Shown: piece by piece, positions 9,401 through 19,173 of the stretch
Position numbering within the stretch: the stretch's first letter is position 1
How the letters are laid out: each line of letters begins with the position of its first letter
NCBI GenBank assembly: GCA_009363875.1
Contig: CM018694.1
Coordinates: forward strand, 32,311,415 to 32,375,414
Source: Mikania micrantha
Taxonomy: Eukaryota > Streptophyta > Magnoliopsida > Asterales > Asteraceae
Direction of reading: 5' to 3'
Length of the DNA: 64,000 nucleotides
Notes under the pieces: generated by a model
The model's input: only the letters and a program-made list of their open reading frames with translations
Database searches by the model: none
What the model was told of the DNA's origin: nothing
Program-made: the position numbers and the translations under genes

Positions 9401-10372
9401 ACCAAGTCCGCGCATTTCTTGCCAATCAGAGAAACATACAAGATGGAGAAACTTGCAAGACTATACATTGATGAAATAGTAGTGAGGCACGGTGTGCCAT
9501 TGTCTATTATCTCAGACCGGGACAGTCGATTCACTTCGCGGTTCTGGCAATCATTGCAACAATCCTTAGGGACAAGTGTTAACTTGAGCACTGCTTATCA
9601 TCCACAAACGGATGGACAAAGCGAGCGCACTATTCAAACCCTAGAGGATATGTTGAGAACATGCATCCTAGACTTCGGTGGAAGTTGGGACACACATTTA
9701 CCACTTATTGAATTCTCCTACAACAATAGCTACCACAGCAGCATTGGATGTGCTCCGTTTGAAGCACTTTATGGTAGAAAATGTCGGTCTCCAATTTGTT
9801 GGACCGAGGTGGGAGACAACAGAATAACTGGGCCTGAACTTATTCAGGAAACTACTGATAAGATAGCCCAGATACAACAGAGATTACAAGCAACACGTAG
9901 TCGCCAAAAGAGTTACGCAGACAAACGGCGCAAGCCTTTGGAATTTGATGTGGGTGACCGAGTCATGTTTAAAGTGTCCCCATGGAAAGGCGTAGTTCGT
10001 TTTGGGGCTAAAGGTAAACTAGCACCCCGGTATGTCGGACCGTTTGAGATTACTCAAAGCATAGGTCCTGTGGCATACAGACTCAGACTCCCCGATGAAC
10101 TCAGTGGAGTACACGATGTGTTTCATGTATCAAATCTCAAGAGGTGCCTAGCAGATGAAACATTGATCATACCATTGGAAGAGATACAAATTGATGAACA
10201 ACTACATTTCATTGAAGAACCTGTAGAGATTATGGAACGTGAAGTCAAGAGACTGAAACGAAGCCGTATCCCTATTGTAAAGGTTCGATGGAACTCCAAG
10301 CGTGGACCAGAATTTACCTGGGAACGTGAGGACAACATGAAAGCAAAGTATCCCCATCTGTTCGAGAATTGA
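6470..10372 (+). CDS. gag-pol: Gag-Pol polyprotein of A1, 5'-truncated by A3
   Basis: About 1300 codons, open from the A3 junction to TGA at 10370. It enters within the C-terminal part of Gag (RIERYVGGLP...), so there is no native start here. Domains in order: basic linker, CxxC-HH-C unit and two CCHC knuckles (CTNCGRFGHTANYC, CYNCGEPGHFSRDC) near 6790-6970; aspartic protease near 7070-7400; RT with FIDDILIYS near 8105; RNase H with YCDAS near 8550; integrase with HHCC zinc finger (about 9120-9245), DDE residues in MDFITKLP, ISDRDSRF and SERTIQ; and a C-terminal chromodomain (EIMEREVKRLKR...FTWERED). The chromodomain places it among chromoviruses, Tekay/Del-like. Odd: the protease motif is D-T-D-A-D (codons 7106-7120) where B1 and A4 have D-T-G-A-D, which should abolish protease activity. 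Apart from truncation and this change the frame is intact. Confidence 0.92.
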   Translation, partial: RIERYVGGLPPCIRGHVISAHPITMELAVTLPASLTDMMVATGALKKEADSTKAGTSRKPDKRPAKKQKVVRNFAATTQAPMLNQPPPLQVKKPYTGTAPLCNSCQFHHLPNVPCRHCTNCGRFGHTANYCRSQKTQNRNNNAATTAAADHRSCYNCGEPGHFSRDCPRRNQQGAQAPRGRAFQIGAAAARQDPNVITGTFLLSDFYASILFDTDADQSFISSDFASHLNHAEESLDSPYSIEIANGKQITVDTVLKNCPLTLGDHTFSIDLIPMELGSFDVIIGMDWLSLNRVEFICSDKLLRIPMENNEVLEIHGDQAKRSVKIISCMKARKCLRKQYVAFLAHVIQKDKKAIKIQDVPVVRDFTEVFPDDLPGLPPERSVQFRIDLIPGATPVAKSPYRLAPSEMQELSNQLQELLDKGFIRPSFSPWGAPVLFVKKKDGTFRMCIDYRELNKLTIKNRYPLPRIDDLFDQLQGAQYFSKIDLRSGYHQLRIQEEDIPKTAFRTRYGHYEFVVMPFGLTNAPAVFMDLMNRVCKPYLDQFVIVFIDDILIYSRNEKEHEQHLRTVLELLKEEQLYAKFSKCEFWLREVQFLGHVINSDGIHVDPAKIEAIKNWDVPTTPTKIRSFLGLAGYYRRFISNFSKIALPLTKLTQKSEPFVWTHKQEEAFQTLKQRLCNAPILTLLEGSDDFVVYCDASHQGLGCVLMQRDKVIAYASRQLKIHEKNYTTHDLELGAVVFALKIWRHYLYGTKCTIFTDHKSLQHIFDQKELNMRQRRWVELLNDYDCVIKYHPGKANVVADALSRKERVKPLRVRAMGMTVQTSLRDHILQAQQEAVARDNLKRELDCGAEKHFKTKQDGVIYYLDSVWIPALDELRTLILDEAHKTRYSVHPGADKMYQDLRSFYWWPGMKKDIATYVGKCITCAKVKAEHQKPSGLLEQPEIPQWKWEQIAMDFITKLPRTSSGHDSIWVIIDRLTKSAHFLPIRETYKMEKLARLYIDEIVVRHGVPLSIISDRDSRFTSRFWQSLQQSLGTSVNLSTAYHPQTDGQSERTIQTLEDMLRTCILDFGGSWDTHLPLIEFSYNNSYHSSIGCAPFEALYGRKCRSPICWTEVGDNRITGPELIQETTDKIAQIQQRLQATRSRQKSYADKRRKPLEFDVGDRVMFKVSPWKGVVRFGAKGKLAPRYVGPFEITQSIGPVAYRLRLPDELSGVHDVFHVSNLKRCLADETLIIPLEEIQIDEQLHFIEEPVEIMEREVKRLKRSRIPIVKVRWNSKRGPEFTWEREDNMKAKYPHLFEN

Positions 10373-10387
10373 AGCCCGACTTCGATG

Positions 10388-10426
10388 CTTAAATTTCGGG
10401 ACGAAATTTCTTTAACAAGGGGAGAC
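10388..10426 (+). promoter_or_regulatory. Polypurine tract of A1
   Basis: An AAATTTCGGGACGAAATTT inverted repeat, then AACAAGGGGAGAC abutting the LTR TGTAAC. It primes plus-strand DNA synthesis. The same arrangement ends A4, B1 and B4. Confidence 0.85.
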
Positions 10427-10853
10427 TGTAACAGCAAGTACCAGATCGTCCGGCAAGTCCGTACGGTATGTGTACTTTCACCTTATACTAAGTGTACATA
10501 CGTGAGTTTAAACAGTACTTGTATTAACAGAATCCTAAATACAAGAAATCGTTGTACGTATTTTCGTATAAACTTAAATACATCAAGTACAACATACATT
10601 TGAAACATTAGTTGTGTTTATTAAGTGAAAACTTAATTACAATTAACACAACAAATCATGAGAAACAACGGTATTCAAACGATATTCAGAAAACATATCG
10701 GTTGCGATCTGATGTCCACAGATGACAGGAATCAGATGACCGACAAGTCGATACAAAAACAATGTGAAAACAGAAAGTATAGTTGAGTCCGACAGTGAGG
10801 AAACACAATTAAAACATAACGCAGTGTTATTTCAGAATGACGAACTGACAGTG

Positions 10854-10881
10854 TGTTTGCGTGAGTGACGATTCACACAAA
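10854..10881 (+). other. GTGACGATT-loop hairpin 1 (A1 LTR)
   Basis: Stem GTTTGCGTG/CACACAAAC, loop AGTGACGATT. This matches the A3 copy at 6012 except for the first loop base. Confidence 0.7.
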
Positions 10882-10958
10882 CATATTTGTGAGTTTAGAG
10901 TTCTGAAATAATGACTGAAAAGTAGAAAACAAAAGTCAGAAAGCAAAACCATCGTCGT

Positions 10959-10986
10959 ATTCGTTCGGGTGACGATTCGAACGAAT
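10959..10986 (+). other. GGTGACGATT-loop hairpin 2 (A1 LTR)
   Basis: A perfect 9-bp stem, ATTCGTTCG/CGAACGAAT, encloses the ten-base loop GGTGACGATT. Confidence 0.75.
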
Positions 10987-11208
10987 TACGCGCGAAGGTT
11001 ACGCGATCTGACGAAACGACAACGAAAACACGTCACGAACGAAAATAATTTAATAAAATCAAATAAATAACATTTTACAATTTTGAAACTCATCAAAATA
11101 ATTAAATTAAATTCTTTTATTTAAAACCATTTAAATTACGCGTAATCTTCCGGAGACGTAACGAAAACGTGAACCGAGCAACAAAAACGAACCCGAACAC
11201 CCTCGGGG

Positions 11209-11217
11209 TATAAATAC
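11209..11217 (+). promoter_or_regulatory. TATA box of A1 3' LTR
   Basis: TATAAATAC preceded by the conserved GAACCCGAACACCCTCGGGG block. A pyrimidine-rich leader follows. Confidence 0.6.
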
Positions 11218-11619
11218 ACTTAAATGAGTGAAATCCTTCACTTTTCACTTCATCTTCTCCATTTTAAAACCCTATTCCCGGTTTCAAAAAAATACCCCCA
11301 TTTCTCACCTTCTCTGCTCCATATCTCTCTCATTTCTCAACCAAATCACCCCATTCTTGAACCTACTTGAAGCTCTCATTCCCCTCTACACGAAAGTACA
11401 ACAGATCGGAGCTCAAACCCTCTGAAAACGAGGTAAAACGAGCTGCAAAGTCACGAAAATTTAGGGTTTTCACTCCCTTTGTTGAATCAGCACTTTCACC
11501 CGGTTTTATACCACCTTCTCGACCCTACACTCACGAACCTCACCTCTTGAAACTTAGTCTTTGCATACCTTCACCATGGAACATCACTACCTAGCCTAAC
11601 TACCCAGTGGTTCGAACAG

Positions 11620-11880
11620 GCGAATGAAGGAGCCAGACATGCCGAATCGCTTAGGCCGAATGGCCCAGCCGAAGGGCACCATTCGCCATGCAGCCATCTG
11701 ATTCGGCCACCTCATTCGTGATGCATCATTCGACCAGCCTCCTCCCCTCATTCGGCAAACACCCATTCGCCACCCAGCTCACCATATTCGCCACTTCTGT
11801 CTCATTCGGTCGTCTACATGGTCTAGACATGCGGCATCAAAACCATTCGGGCAAGCCAGTAGGGACAACTCATTCGCCCA
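11620..11880 (+). repeat. CATTCG word array in A1 LTR
   Basis: A run of ATTCGGCC, CATTCGCC and CATTCGACC-type words on the plus strand (LTR sense), with a few GCCGAATG words at the left edge. Spacers are not repeats of each other. Confidence 0.8.
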
Positions 11881-11959
11881 CGTATACCCTAGATATTTGA
11901 CCTATAGCTTAACTCAAACTCAGCCGCAACCCTGGACAAGAAACCCTAGAACCCATATC

Positions 11960-12720
11960 AGTTAGGCCAACAATATATAGCAGGCCCAATAAGGAAAGTA
12001 ACAGGCCCAACAGGGTATTGATGCGGCCCTAGTATTTTTGATTGAGGCCCAGTTTGGGTAGCCATTGCTGGCCGAAGACAAACACCTACCAGTTGATCTA
12101 CATGGTTTATAAGACCATGGAACTTTCCTAGCCCAACAGTTCTATACTTGGCCACCAGTAGGCCCACATCATTCCCCAGGCCCAATACCTCGAAAATTGA
12201 TCCACTGACTCTTGGAAGGCCCAACAAGAAGTGAAGGGCCCAAGGCCCACGGTTTAGGGCTCAAGGCCCACTGCCTTTGGCCCAAGGCCACAATTTTGGC
12301 CAAAAGCCCAAATTCAAGGCCCACTATTGTTTCAGCCATTGTAAGCTAGGCCCAGCTTGGCCCATGAACTCTTTTGGCAAAGGCCCGAAACAAAACCCAT
12401 AGGGCCCATCAAAATCTACCCGAGGCCCACAGAAATTGATTTAAGGCCCATTTTGAGGCCTTGTCTTCACTTTTGGAGCCACTTTGTCATTAACTTGGTC
12501 AACAACCCATTTCTGGCCCACTTTCAATTCCAACAGCCCTATATGACTCTAGGCCCAACAAAGATTGCCTAGGCCCACCTTGGGCTCAATAAATTCCTTA
12601 GAGGCCCAAAACAAGGCCCACAAGGCCACTTGAACACTAGTTTGTGTAACTTTTGGCAAGGCCTTTATGATTCAACACCTAATATCATTTGCCCAACTTA
12701 AATTGTTGGCCCACATGACT
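11960..12720 (+). repeat. GGCCCA word array in A1 LTR
   Basis: About 40 AGGCCCA/TGGCCCA words in roughly 760 bp, almost all in sense orientation. It is the mirror of the TGGGCC tract in A3, which is on the opposite strand. Confidence 0.85.
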
Positions 12721-13439
12721 AAAGAACTATTGTAACTCTTTAACTCAACACTAATATGTATGATAACCGAGGGATTACTACCAAAACGGCAATTTTTGCA
12801 ACAAGGTCTTGTAACTTATAACATGACTTCATGAAACTACAAATGGGCTTTGATATAAGCTAGATGAGACAAGAATAAATCAAAGAAAGTCTATGGATTA
12901 CAAGAACCAATAACAAATAAAGATGGGCCAACAGAGACCGAAGACTTTGAGTGTTGGCCAAAGTTTATGGCTAACACATACATACACATAAAATCCCTAT
13001 AATTCATACTAATAAGTTATAAACATCGTGAAATCAATACAGGATCGTGAAAATACACTCAAGTACAACCAAGAACGCGTACATTCTTGTTTAAGCTAAG
13101 TCAAACACAACAACTACAAGGTGAGTTCATATGCCCCCTTTTACTTTAAATCTTTACCGATTTTAATTCTCGGGCTGAGAAACATGTTTGCTTTTATTTA
13201 TTTAAAAGTTTGCTTAACATGTTATTTATACTTTGATTTGATAATATTAAATTGTTTATTATCGATTATCATTGTATGCATGCTTGTATGATTATGAGAT
13301 AACAGGGAAACTCATATGATTATGATAAGATAATTCTTAATCATCAATACATTATAATAACTTAGTTAGGAGATTAAACTTATAACACTTAGTTATTTCC
13401 ACATGATCAAGTACTTAAACAATCTACACTTAACTGTAA

Positions 13440-13810
13440 AATGAGAACATTCCCTCATGGATACTTTGGGAACACATGGATTCAGTAAATGATGGTCATG
13501 ATAACGTAACTTCATGGGATTCTTATCATTTACAGTAAATGACGGTCATGATAACGTAACTTCATGGGATTCTTGTCATTTACACACATTTAACATAACG
13601 TAATAAGACAAGTTCTTATTCGACTTTGTTAAACACACGAGAACATTCCCACACGGATACTTTGGGAACACATGGATTCAGTAAATGATGATCATGATAA
13701 CGTAACTTCATGGGATTCTTGTCATTTACACCCGATTATCATAACGTAATAAGACAAGTTCTTATTCGACTTTGTTAATCACATGATACATCCCACACGG
13801 AAACTTTGGG
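13440..13810 (+). repeat. Minisatellite in A1 LTR
   Basis: Three to four partial copies of a 70-100 bp unit containing GAACATTCC, TACTTTGGGAACACA, CAGTAAATGATGG, GATAACGTAACTTCATGGGA and TTGTCATTTACA. The unit is unrelated to those of A3 or B1. Confidence 0.8.
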
Positions 13811-14163
13811 ATCACACGGCGGGATAGGAGAGAATGGAATGCATTTTAATCTGATTACGTGAGGATTAAAATGGATTCCATTCGGATTCTATACGTTGCA
13901 TTTGGAGACATATGATGAACAGTTAACTAATACTTTTAATTAAATTAAAAGTGTATCATAAAAGTTAACCTCACAAGTAATAGAATAATATAAGGATCAG
14001 ATTTAAATAATCTAAATTCCTTAATTTGACGAGGGTTTATCAATACTTTGGTTTGATGACTAAACCCCTCTTACTATATTATTATTCTACATATGATTAT
14101 ACAGCGGACAATTCAGATAGTTGGGAAATGGATATCTTTAGTTGTATCGCAAGTGGGGTGGAA

Positions 14164-14241
14164 CTTGGTTGAGTATGTGGTGGGATAGCGTCTGGGCTTG
14201 ACCCTTTCGTGATTCCCTATATATAAGCATACTTAGTTAGG
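14164..14241 (+). other. TGGTGGG/CCCTATA structured module, copy 2 (A1 LTR)
   Basis: Stem CTTGGTTGAGTATG pairs with CATACTTAGTTAGG at all 14 positions, five as G.U. The apical part is TGGTGGGATAGCG, a GGGCTTGACCC mini-hairpin and CCCTATATATAAG. An outer stem AGTTGTAT/ATATAACT is also possible. Confidence 0.75.
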
Positions 14242-14721
14242 TGATATACTACTTGTACATATAACTAAGGAGAGGCCATTGGGTGGAACAGGTGAAACAA
14301 GTATACAAGCAACAATTATGGCATTGTGAATGTGTGCATGATCCGTTCAATGGTTTTCAATTTACTTACTTATGAACTCACCAACCTAGTGTTGACTTTG
14401 TTTAAATTACATGTTTTCTCAGGTGACGAACAGGTGTAGAAACTTATATGCAAGTGATAAGCTAGTGGACTCATAGAAGACCTAGCTTTCTTTTGATTGC
14501 ATACATTTTGATATGACAAAACTTTGAATCATTTTTGTATATCTTGTACAGTTCAAGATATAAACTCATTGATTCTTTTTGATTAGATTTACTTAGTTAA
14601 ATTATGATATACAATGTAATTTAACTTTGTAATTCTATTTCATGTCATGATTAGCATTTCTCATTTATATCTCATGTGCTATGTAAACAATCTGATCATT
14701 TGATTATCAACACAATGATAT

Positions 14722-14787
14722 CGCGCCCCGGGAACCTTCCGCCCGACGGGAAAACACGATCCGTTCCCGCCGGCCCGGGGTGTGACA
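14722..14787 (+). other. GC-rich terminal hairpin at A1 LTR end
   Basis: CGCCCCGGG near the start pairs with CCCGGGGTG at the LTR end (one G.U). Inside it, CGACGGGAA pairs with TTCCCGCCG (one mismatch). In the 5' LTR this would lie directly before the primer site. Confidence 0.6.
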
Positions 14788-14868
14788 TGACAGCACAGGT
14801 GATCAATGAGGAGATAAACATGAGATATGAGAATGGAAATCCATAGTTGTATTGCAAGTAGTGTGAAA

Positions 14869-14945
14869 CTTGGTTGAGCATGTGGTGAGATGGCGTCTGG
14901 GCTTGACCCTTTCGTATGCCCTATATATAAGCATGCTTGATCGGG
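14869..14945 (+). other. TGGTGGG/CCCTATA structured module, copy 3 (A2 LTR)
   Basis: Stem CTTGGTTGAGCATG pairs with CATGCTTGATCGGG, 14/14 with five G.U. The inner GCATG/CATGC replaces GTATG/CATAC of copy 2, a paired change. The invariant block here is TGGTGAGA. The right outer strand ATACAACT turns the G.U of copy 2 into G-C. Confidence 0.75.
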
Positions 14946-15420
14946 TGTCACATCACATGTACATACAACTAGGGAGGAGCCATTGGGTGAACAGGTGAAC
15001 ATATAACATACAAGTAACATAATCAATTTTGTGATTATGCATGTGAATGCATCAAGGTTTTCAATTAACATACTTATGAACTCACCAACCTAGTGTTGAC
15101 TTTGTTTAAATACATGTTTTATCAGGTGATGAACATGTGTAGATACATACATGCAAGGATTAAGCTTGTGGATTTTTAGAAGACCTAGCTTTATTTTGTG
15201 TTGCATGCTTTTGGTGACAAGAACAATGAATCATCTTTTGTATATCTTGTACATATACAAGATATAGTTATATTGATTCTTTTGATAGATTTACTCGATT
15301 AAATTATGAACGATACATTTTAATTTAATCTTGTAATTCTATATCATGAATGTGTTAGCATTTCTCATTTATATTATCATGTGCTATGTAAACAATCTGA
15401 TCATTTGATTATCATTCAAG

Positions 15421-15490
15421 ATATCGCGCCCCAGGAACCTTCCGCCCGACGGGAAAACACAATTCGTTCCCGCCGGCCTGGGGTGTGACA
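15421..15490 (+). other. GC-rich terminal hairpin at A2 LTR end
   Basis: CGCCCCAGG pairs with CCTGGGGTG. Relative to A1 (CCCCGGG/CCCGGGG) one G-C pair has become A-T on both sides. Confidence 0.6.
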
Positions 15491-18466
15491 TAATCAGTTA
15501 GAAGCTCAACCCAACGTCGTTGTCTCATGTTGAGTTCTTTCTTATTAAGGATATGTTGCAGGCTTTTGTGGTCTGTATAGATGACACATTTAGTACCATA
15601 AAGGTAGTGTCTCCAAATCTTCAATGCAAAGACCACAGCCCCTAACTCAAGGTCATGAGTAGTATAATTCTTCTCGTGAACCTTAAGCTGTCTTGAAGCA
15701 TATGCAATCACCTTGTCCCGTTGCATAAGTACACAACCGAGTCCAAGGTTTGAAGCATCGCAGTAGACAATAAAATCATCACTGCCTTCTGGATGACTAA
15801 GGATAGGGGAGTTGCATAACTTCTGTTTTAGAAGTTGGAATGCATCTTCTTGTTTCTCTCCCCATATGAAAGCTTGACTTTTCTGAGTCAGAGTGGTAAG
15901 TGGCAAGGCGATCTTTGAAAAGTTCGCAATGAACCTTCTGTAATAACCTGCCAGACCCAGAAATGAACGAATTTCTGTTGGAGTAGATGGGGTAGTCCAG
16001 TTCTTAATCGCCTCAATCTTTGCTGGATCTACATGGATCCCATCCTTGTTAATGACATGCCCTAAGAAGTGAACTTCTTTTAGCCAAAATTCACACTTTG
16101 AGAATTTAGCATAAAGTTGTTCAGCTCTTAGTAGCTCTAAAACTTTCTTCAAATGATCCTCATGTTCTTGCTCCGTCTTGGAGTAAATCAGGATATCATC
16201 AATGAAGACGATACCAAACTGATCTAAGTATGGCCTGCAGACTCGATTCATCAAGTCCATGAACACTGTCGGTGCATTGGTCAGTCCAAATGGCATAACC
16301 ACGAACTCGTAGTGTCCATATCGAGTCCTAAACGCAGTTTTTGGTATATCCTCATCATTTACTCGTAACTGATGATACCCGGATCGTAGATCAATTTTAG
16401 AAAAGCAAGTCGCTCCCTGTAATTGATCAAACAGATCATCGATCCTAGGTAGAGGATATCTGTTCTTAACTGTCAACTTGTTTAGCTCACGATAATCGAT
16501 GCACATACGAAATGAACCATCTTTCTTCTTAACAAGGAACCGGAGCTCCCCATGGAGAGAAACTAGGTCTAATGAAACCTTTGTCTAGAAGCTCTTGAAG
16601 TTGACTAGACAATTCTTGCATCTCAGACGGTGTTAATCGATATGGTGACTTCGCCACTGGGTTTGCTCTAAGGACGAGATCGATTCTAAAGTCCACTTAT
16701 TGGATCGGTGGTAGTCCAGGCAAGTCTTCTGGAAATACATCCGGATAATCTCTAATAACCGGAACGTCTCCAACTGCTTTCTTCTCAGGTTTCTTCTCTA
16801 CCACGTGAGCCAGGAACGCATAGTATTTCTTCTTCAGGTACTTCCTAGCCTTGATGCACGACACAACCTTCAATCCGCGGCAGGGTTTCTCGCCGTAAAC
16901 TCTCATCGTTTCGCCGGACGGTAGAGGAATCCGAATAAGTTTCTCCGACCATACAATTTCGGAATTATTTTTGGACAACCAATCCATTCCTATCACAACT
17001 TCGAAGCTTCCGAGTGTCATAGGAATAAGATCGAGGAGGAAAAGATGGTCGTTTAATCTTAATTCACAACCATGTATTATAGAATCTACAAGTATGGTCT
17101 TACCGTCAGCTACTTCTACGGTGTAGGGAGCAGTAAGTATAGATGGTTGTATGTTAAAAAAAGATGCAGTATGAGCAGAGACAAAACTTTTATCAGCACC
17201 AGTATCAAATATGATAGAAACGTAATGACCATTAATGAGAAATGTACCCGTGACGACTGCCGACTCCTCGCGTGCTTCGGTAGCTCCGATAACAAAGGCA
17301 CGAGCAGTAGCAATTGTGTTGTTGAGACGAGGACATTGGTTTCTGAAGTGTCCCTCTGCTCCACAGTTATAACAGACCTTTCCACCTGTGGCAGTAGGAG
17401 TAGTGGTAGCTGTTGTAGCAGCAGCAAGATGAGTAGCTCGGCATGTAGCTGCCAAGTGTCCCATCCGTCCACACTTTAGACATTTTCTGTGTGGAATAGT
17501 GGGTAGATGATGGTATTGGCATTTGGTGCAAAGTGGAAACGGACCAGTATAAGGGTTTCTGGCCGTAGCAGGTTGTGGCTTAGCAGTAACAGGAGTGGCT
17601 TGTACGGGTGTAGCTGCAGTCAAGGCTGTATAGTTCTTGATCATCCTTTGTTTCAGTTTCTTCTTTTTGGGTTGGTAATGTTCAGGCTTCTTGCCTTCTT
17701 CAATCTGCACTCTCTTATACCCCTTTCGAGTGAGCACACCCGCCTTGACATATTCTTCAGTGAGGGTAGCGCCAAGATGAATTGCCGCCTCCAGAGTAGT
17801 GGGGTTGCTCCCCATAACTGTTCCCCTGATGACTAGGGGTAATCCTTCAATATACTTCTCTATCCTGCGGGATAGAGGATTAACCAAATGTGGCATCAAA
17901 ATACATAACTCATGGAAACGAGTTGTATATTTGGCGCTCTCGCCACTGTCTTGGACTAAGTTCCACATTTCCACCTCGAGTTTCTTTAGTTCAAGGTGTG
18001 GGCAAAATTGTTCCACCAATACCTTCTTGAAATCCTCCCACGGTAAGGCCAAAGCAACTTCCCGTCCTCTGGTGTTCTTCTCAGAATTCCACCAGGTGAG
18101 TGCGCCTTTGTGAAAAGCGCTTGAGGCCATCTTGATCTTCAAATTCTCAGGACATCCTGTGAAGTCTAGGATATCTTCGATGCTCTCCAGCCATTGTAGT
18201 AGACCGGTAGCTCCCTCAGTACCAGAATACTTAGGAGGCTTAGCATCATTGAACTGCTTATAAGTGAAGGTAGCAGTTCCGGCGTTGTTGGCATTTGAGT
18301 TGTGTGCTGAAACACTGGTACTTCCTCGAAGATTCTGGGTGATATCAGTGACCATACCCGGAATGACATCCCTCATATGTAATGAGATAGCCCGGGCAAT
18401 TTTGTTGATCTCATCATCGTTGCCACTTGTTGAACCCTCTCCGTTGGGATCACGTCGAGGAGGCAC
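15491..18466 (-). pseudogene. gag-pol: Gag-Pol pseudogene of B2
   Basis: Minus strand, closely similar to B1. Gag capsid and two CCHC knuckles (CLKCGRMGHLAATC, CYNCGAEGHFRNQC), protease with intact FDTGADKSF and the linker are open from 18484 to 16697. Then comes TAA and about 190 bp of indels at the start of RT. RT (FIDDILIYS) and RNase H (YCDAS, catalytic Asp kept) reopen from 16506 to the A2 junction at 15491, inside the ELLTDYD motif. The start is lost: the Met codon used in B1 (AGA-ATG-CCT) is AGA-GTG-CCT here at 18466-18464, and no in-frame ATG precedes it nearby. A short frame continues into the A2 LTR end, which is only read-through at the insertion. Confidence 0.9.
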
Positions 18467-18696
18467 TCTACGAATAGAAGCCACAAGTGGGTCAGAAATG
18501 AGAAAGGATACAATTGAATTTACATGATAAAGTTAGTAATATGTTCATACTACTAATATTATCATTCAATTGTAATATGGGCAAGCATACAAAATTGGTT
18601 AACGTAAAATTAGTTAACCTTTTAGCGTGCTTCTTATGTGATTGTGTATGATGTTTCATGATTTCCTTCCACCAAACCTACACACTGACACTTTCC

Positions 18697-18792
18697 CAGT
18701 ATATCGAAGATAGCTTATATATAGGGCATCCGAAAGAGTCAAGCAACCTGCCAGCCCAGTCGCCAGTCCACCACCGCTTCGATATACCACGA
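18697..18792 (-). other. TGGTGGG/CCCTATA module, copy 4 (B2 leader)
   Basis: TATATCGAAG pairs perfectly with CTTCGATATA around TGGTGGACTGGCG...ATGCCCTATATATAAG. An outer CCAAAT/GTTTGG stem is also possible. Confidence 0.75.
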
Positions 18793-19173
18793 TCATGCCC
18801 TTGCTAGCATTTGGCAATACGATTGTATTGATTTCCAAGTATGTTCCATTGATTAAGCATCCCATGATCTTTGATCAATTGAACTATGATAGAATCTATG
18901 ATTGATTTATGATTGAATTATGTGTGCACCTACTAACAATTGTTAACATGTAGAACTAAATCATATGTGTGCTCTACATTTTTCTTGTTAAACTATGTTA
19001 GTAAGTACTAAACATGTAATCACTTAAGAATTTCACTTAAGGTTTACATTTAAAGATTGTTCACAACTTGATTGATTCACCTTTGATTGATTCACACAAT
19101 GGTTGTATCTCAAATAATTGTATCTCATATGTTTGACTAATGTTCAATGATTCCAGTTGCTCCCGGATCTTTA

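Larger units (their letters stand above)
13121..14422 (+). other. Putative LTR intron, A1
   Basis: Donor CTACAAG/GTGAGTTC and acceptor TTTCTCAG/GTGACGAA, matching A3 and A4. It contains the minisatellite and the structured module. There is no transcript evidence. Confidence 0.35.
6468..14787 (+). mobile_element. Element A1 (family A), right-hand part
   Basis: The visible part of a plus-strand Ty3/gypsy chromovirus: truncated gag-pol, polypurine tract and complete 3' LTR. The 5' LTR, primer site and start of gag were separated by the A3 insertion and lie left of the window. At 14788 it runs into the inside of another A-type LTR (A2), so A1 is inserted in A2, with right-hand target duplication TGACA (14788-14792). 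Confidence 0.88.
10427..14787 (+). mobile_element. 3' LTR of A1 (4.36 kb)
   Basis: Runs from TGTAACAGCAAG to CCGGCCCGGGGTGTGACA. In order: two GGTGACGAT hairpins (10854-10881, 10959-10986), TATA box (11209), leader with pyrimidine-rich stretch, CATTCG array (11620-11880), GGCCCA array (11960-12720), donor-like site (13121), minisatellite of about 70-100 bp units (13440-13810), structured module (14164-14241), acceptor-like site (14422) and terminal GC hairpin (14722-14787). More than 4 kb is long for a plant Ty3 LTR but within what is known for Tekay/Del-type elements. It is inverted relative to the A3 LTR at 1840-6467. Confidence 0.9.
14788..15490 (+). mobile_element. 3' end of an A-type LTR (element A2)
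   Basis: The last 0.7 kb of a family-A LTR, aligning with 14100-14787 of A1 and ending CCTGGGGTGTGACA. The rest of A2 lies left of A1, outside the window. At 15491 it meets the RNase H coding sequence of B2 on the opposite strand, so A2 is inserted in B2 (right-hand duplication TAATC, 15491-15495). Confidence 0.85.

Noticed and set aside
15412..15490. C-terminal extension of the B2 Pol frame past 15491
   Set aside because: It is read-through into the end of the inserted A2 LTR, not native protein.
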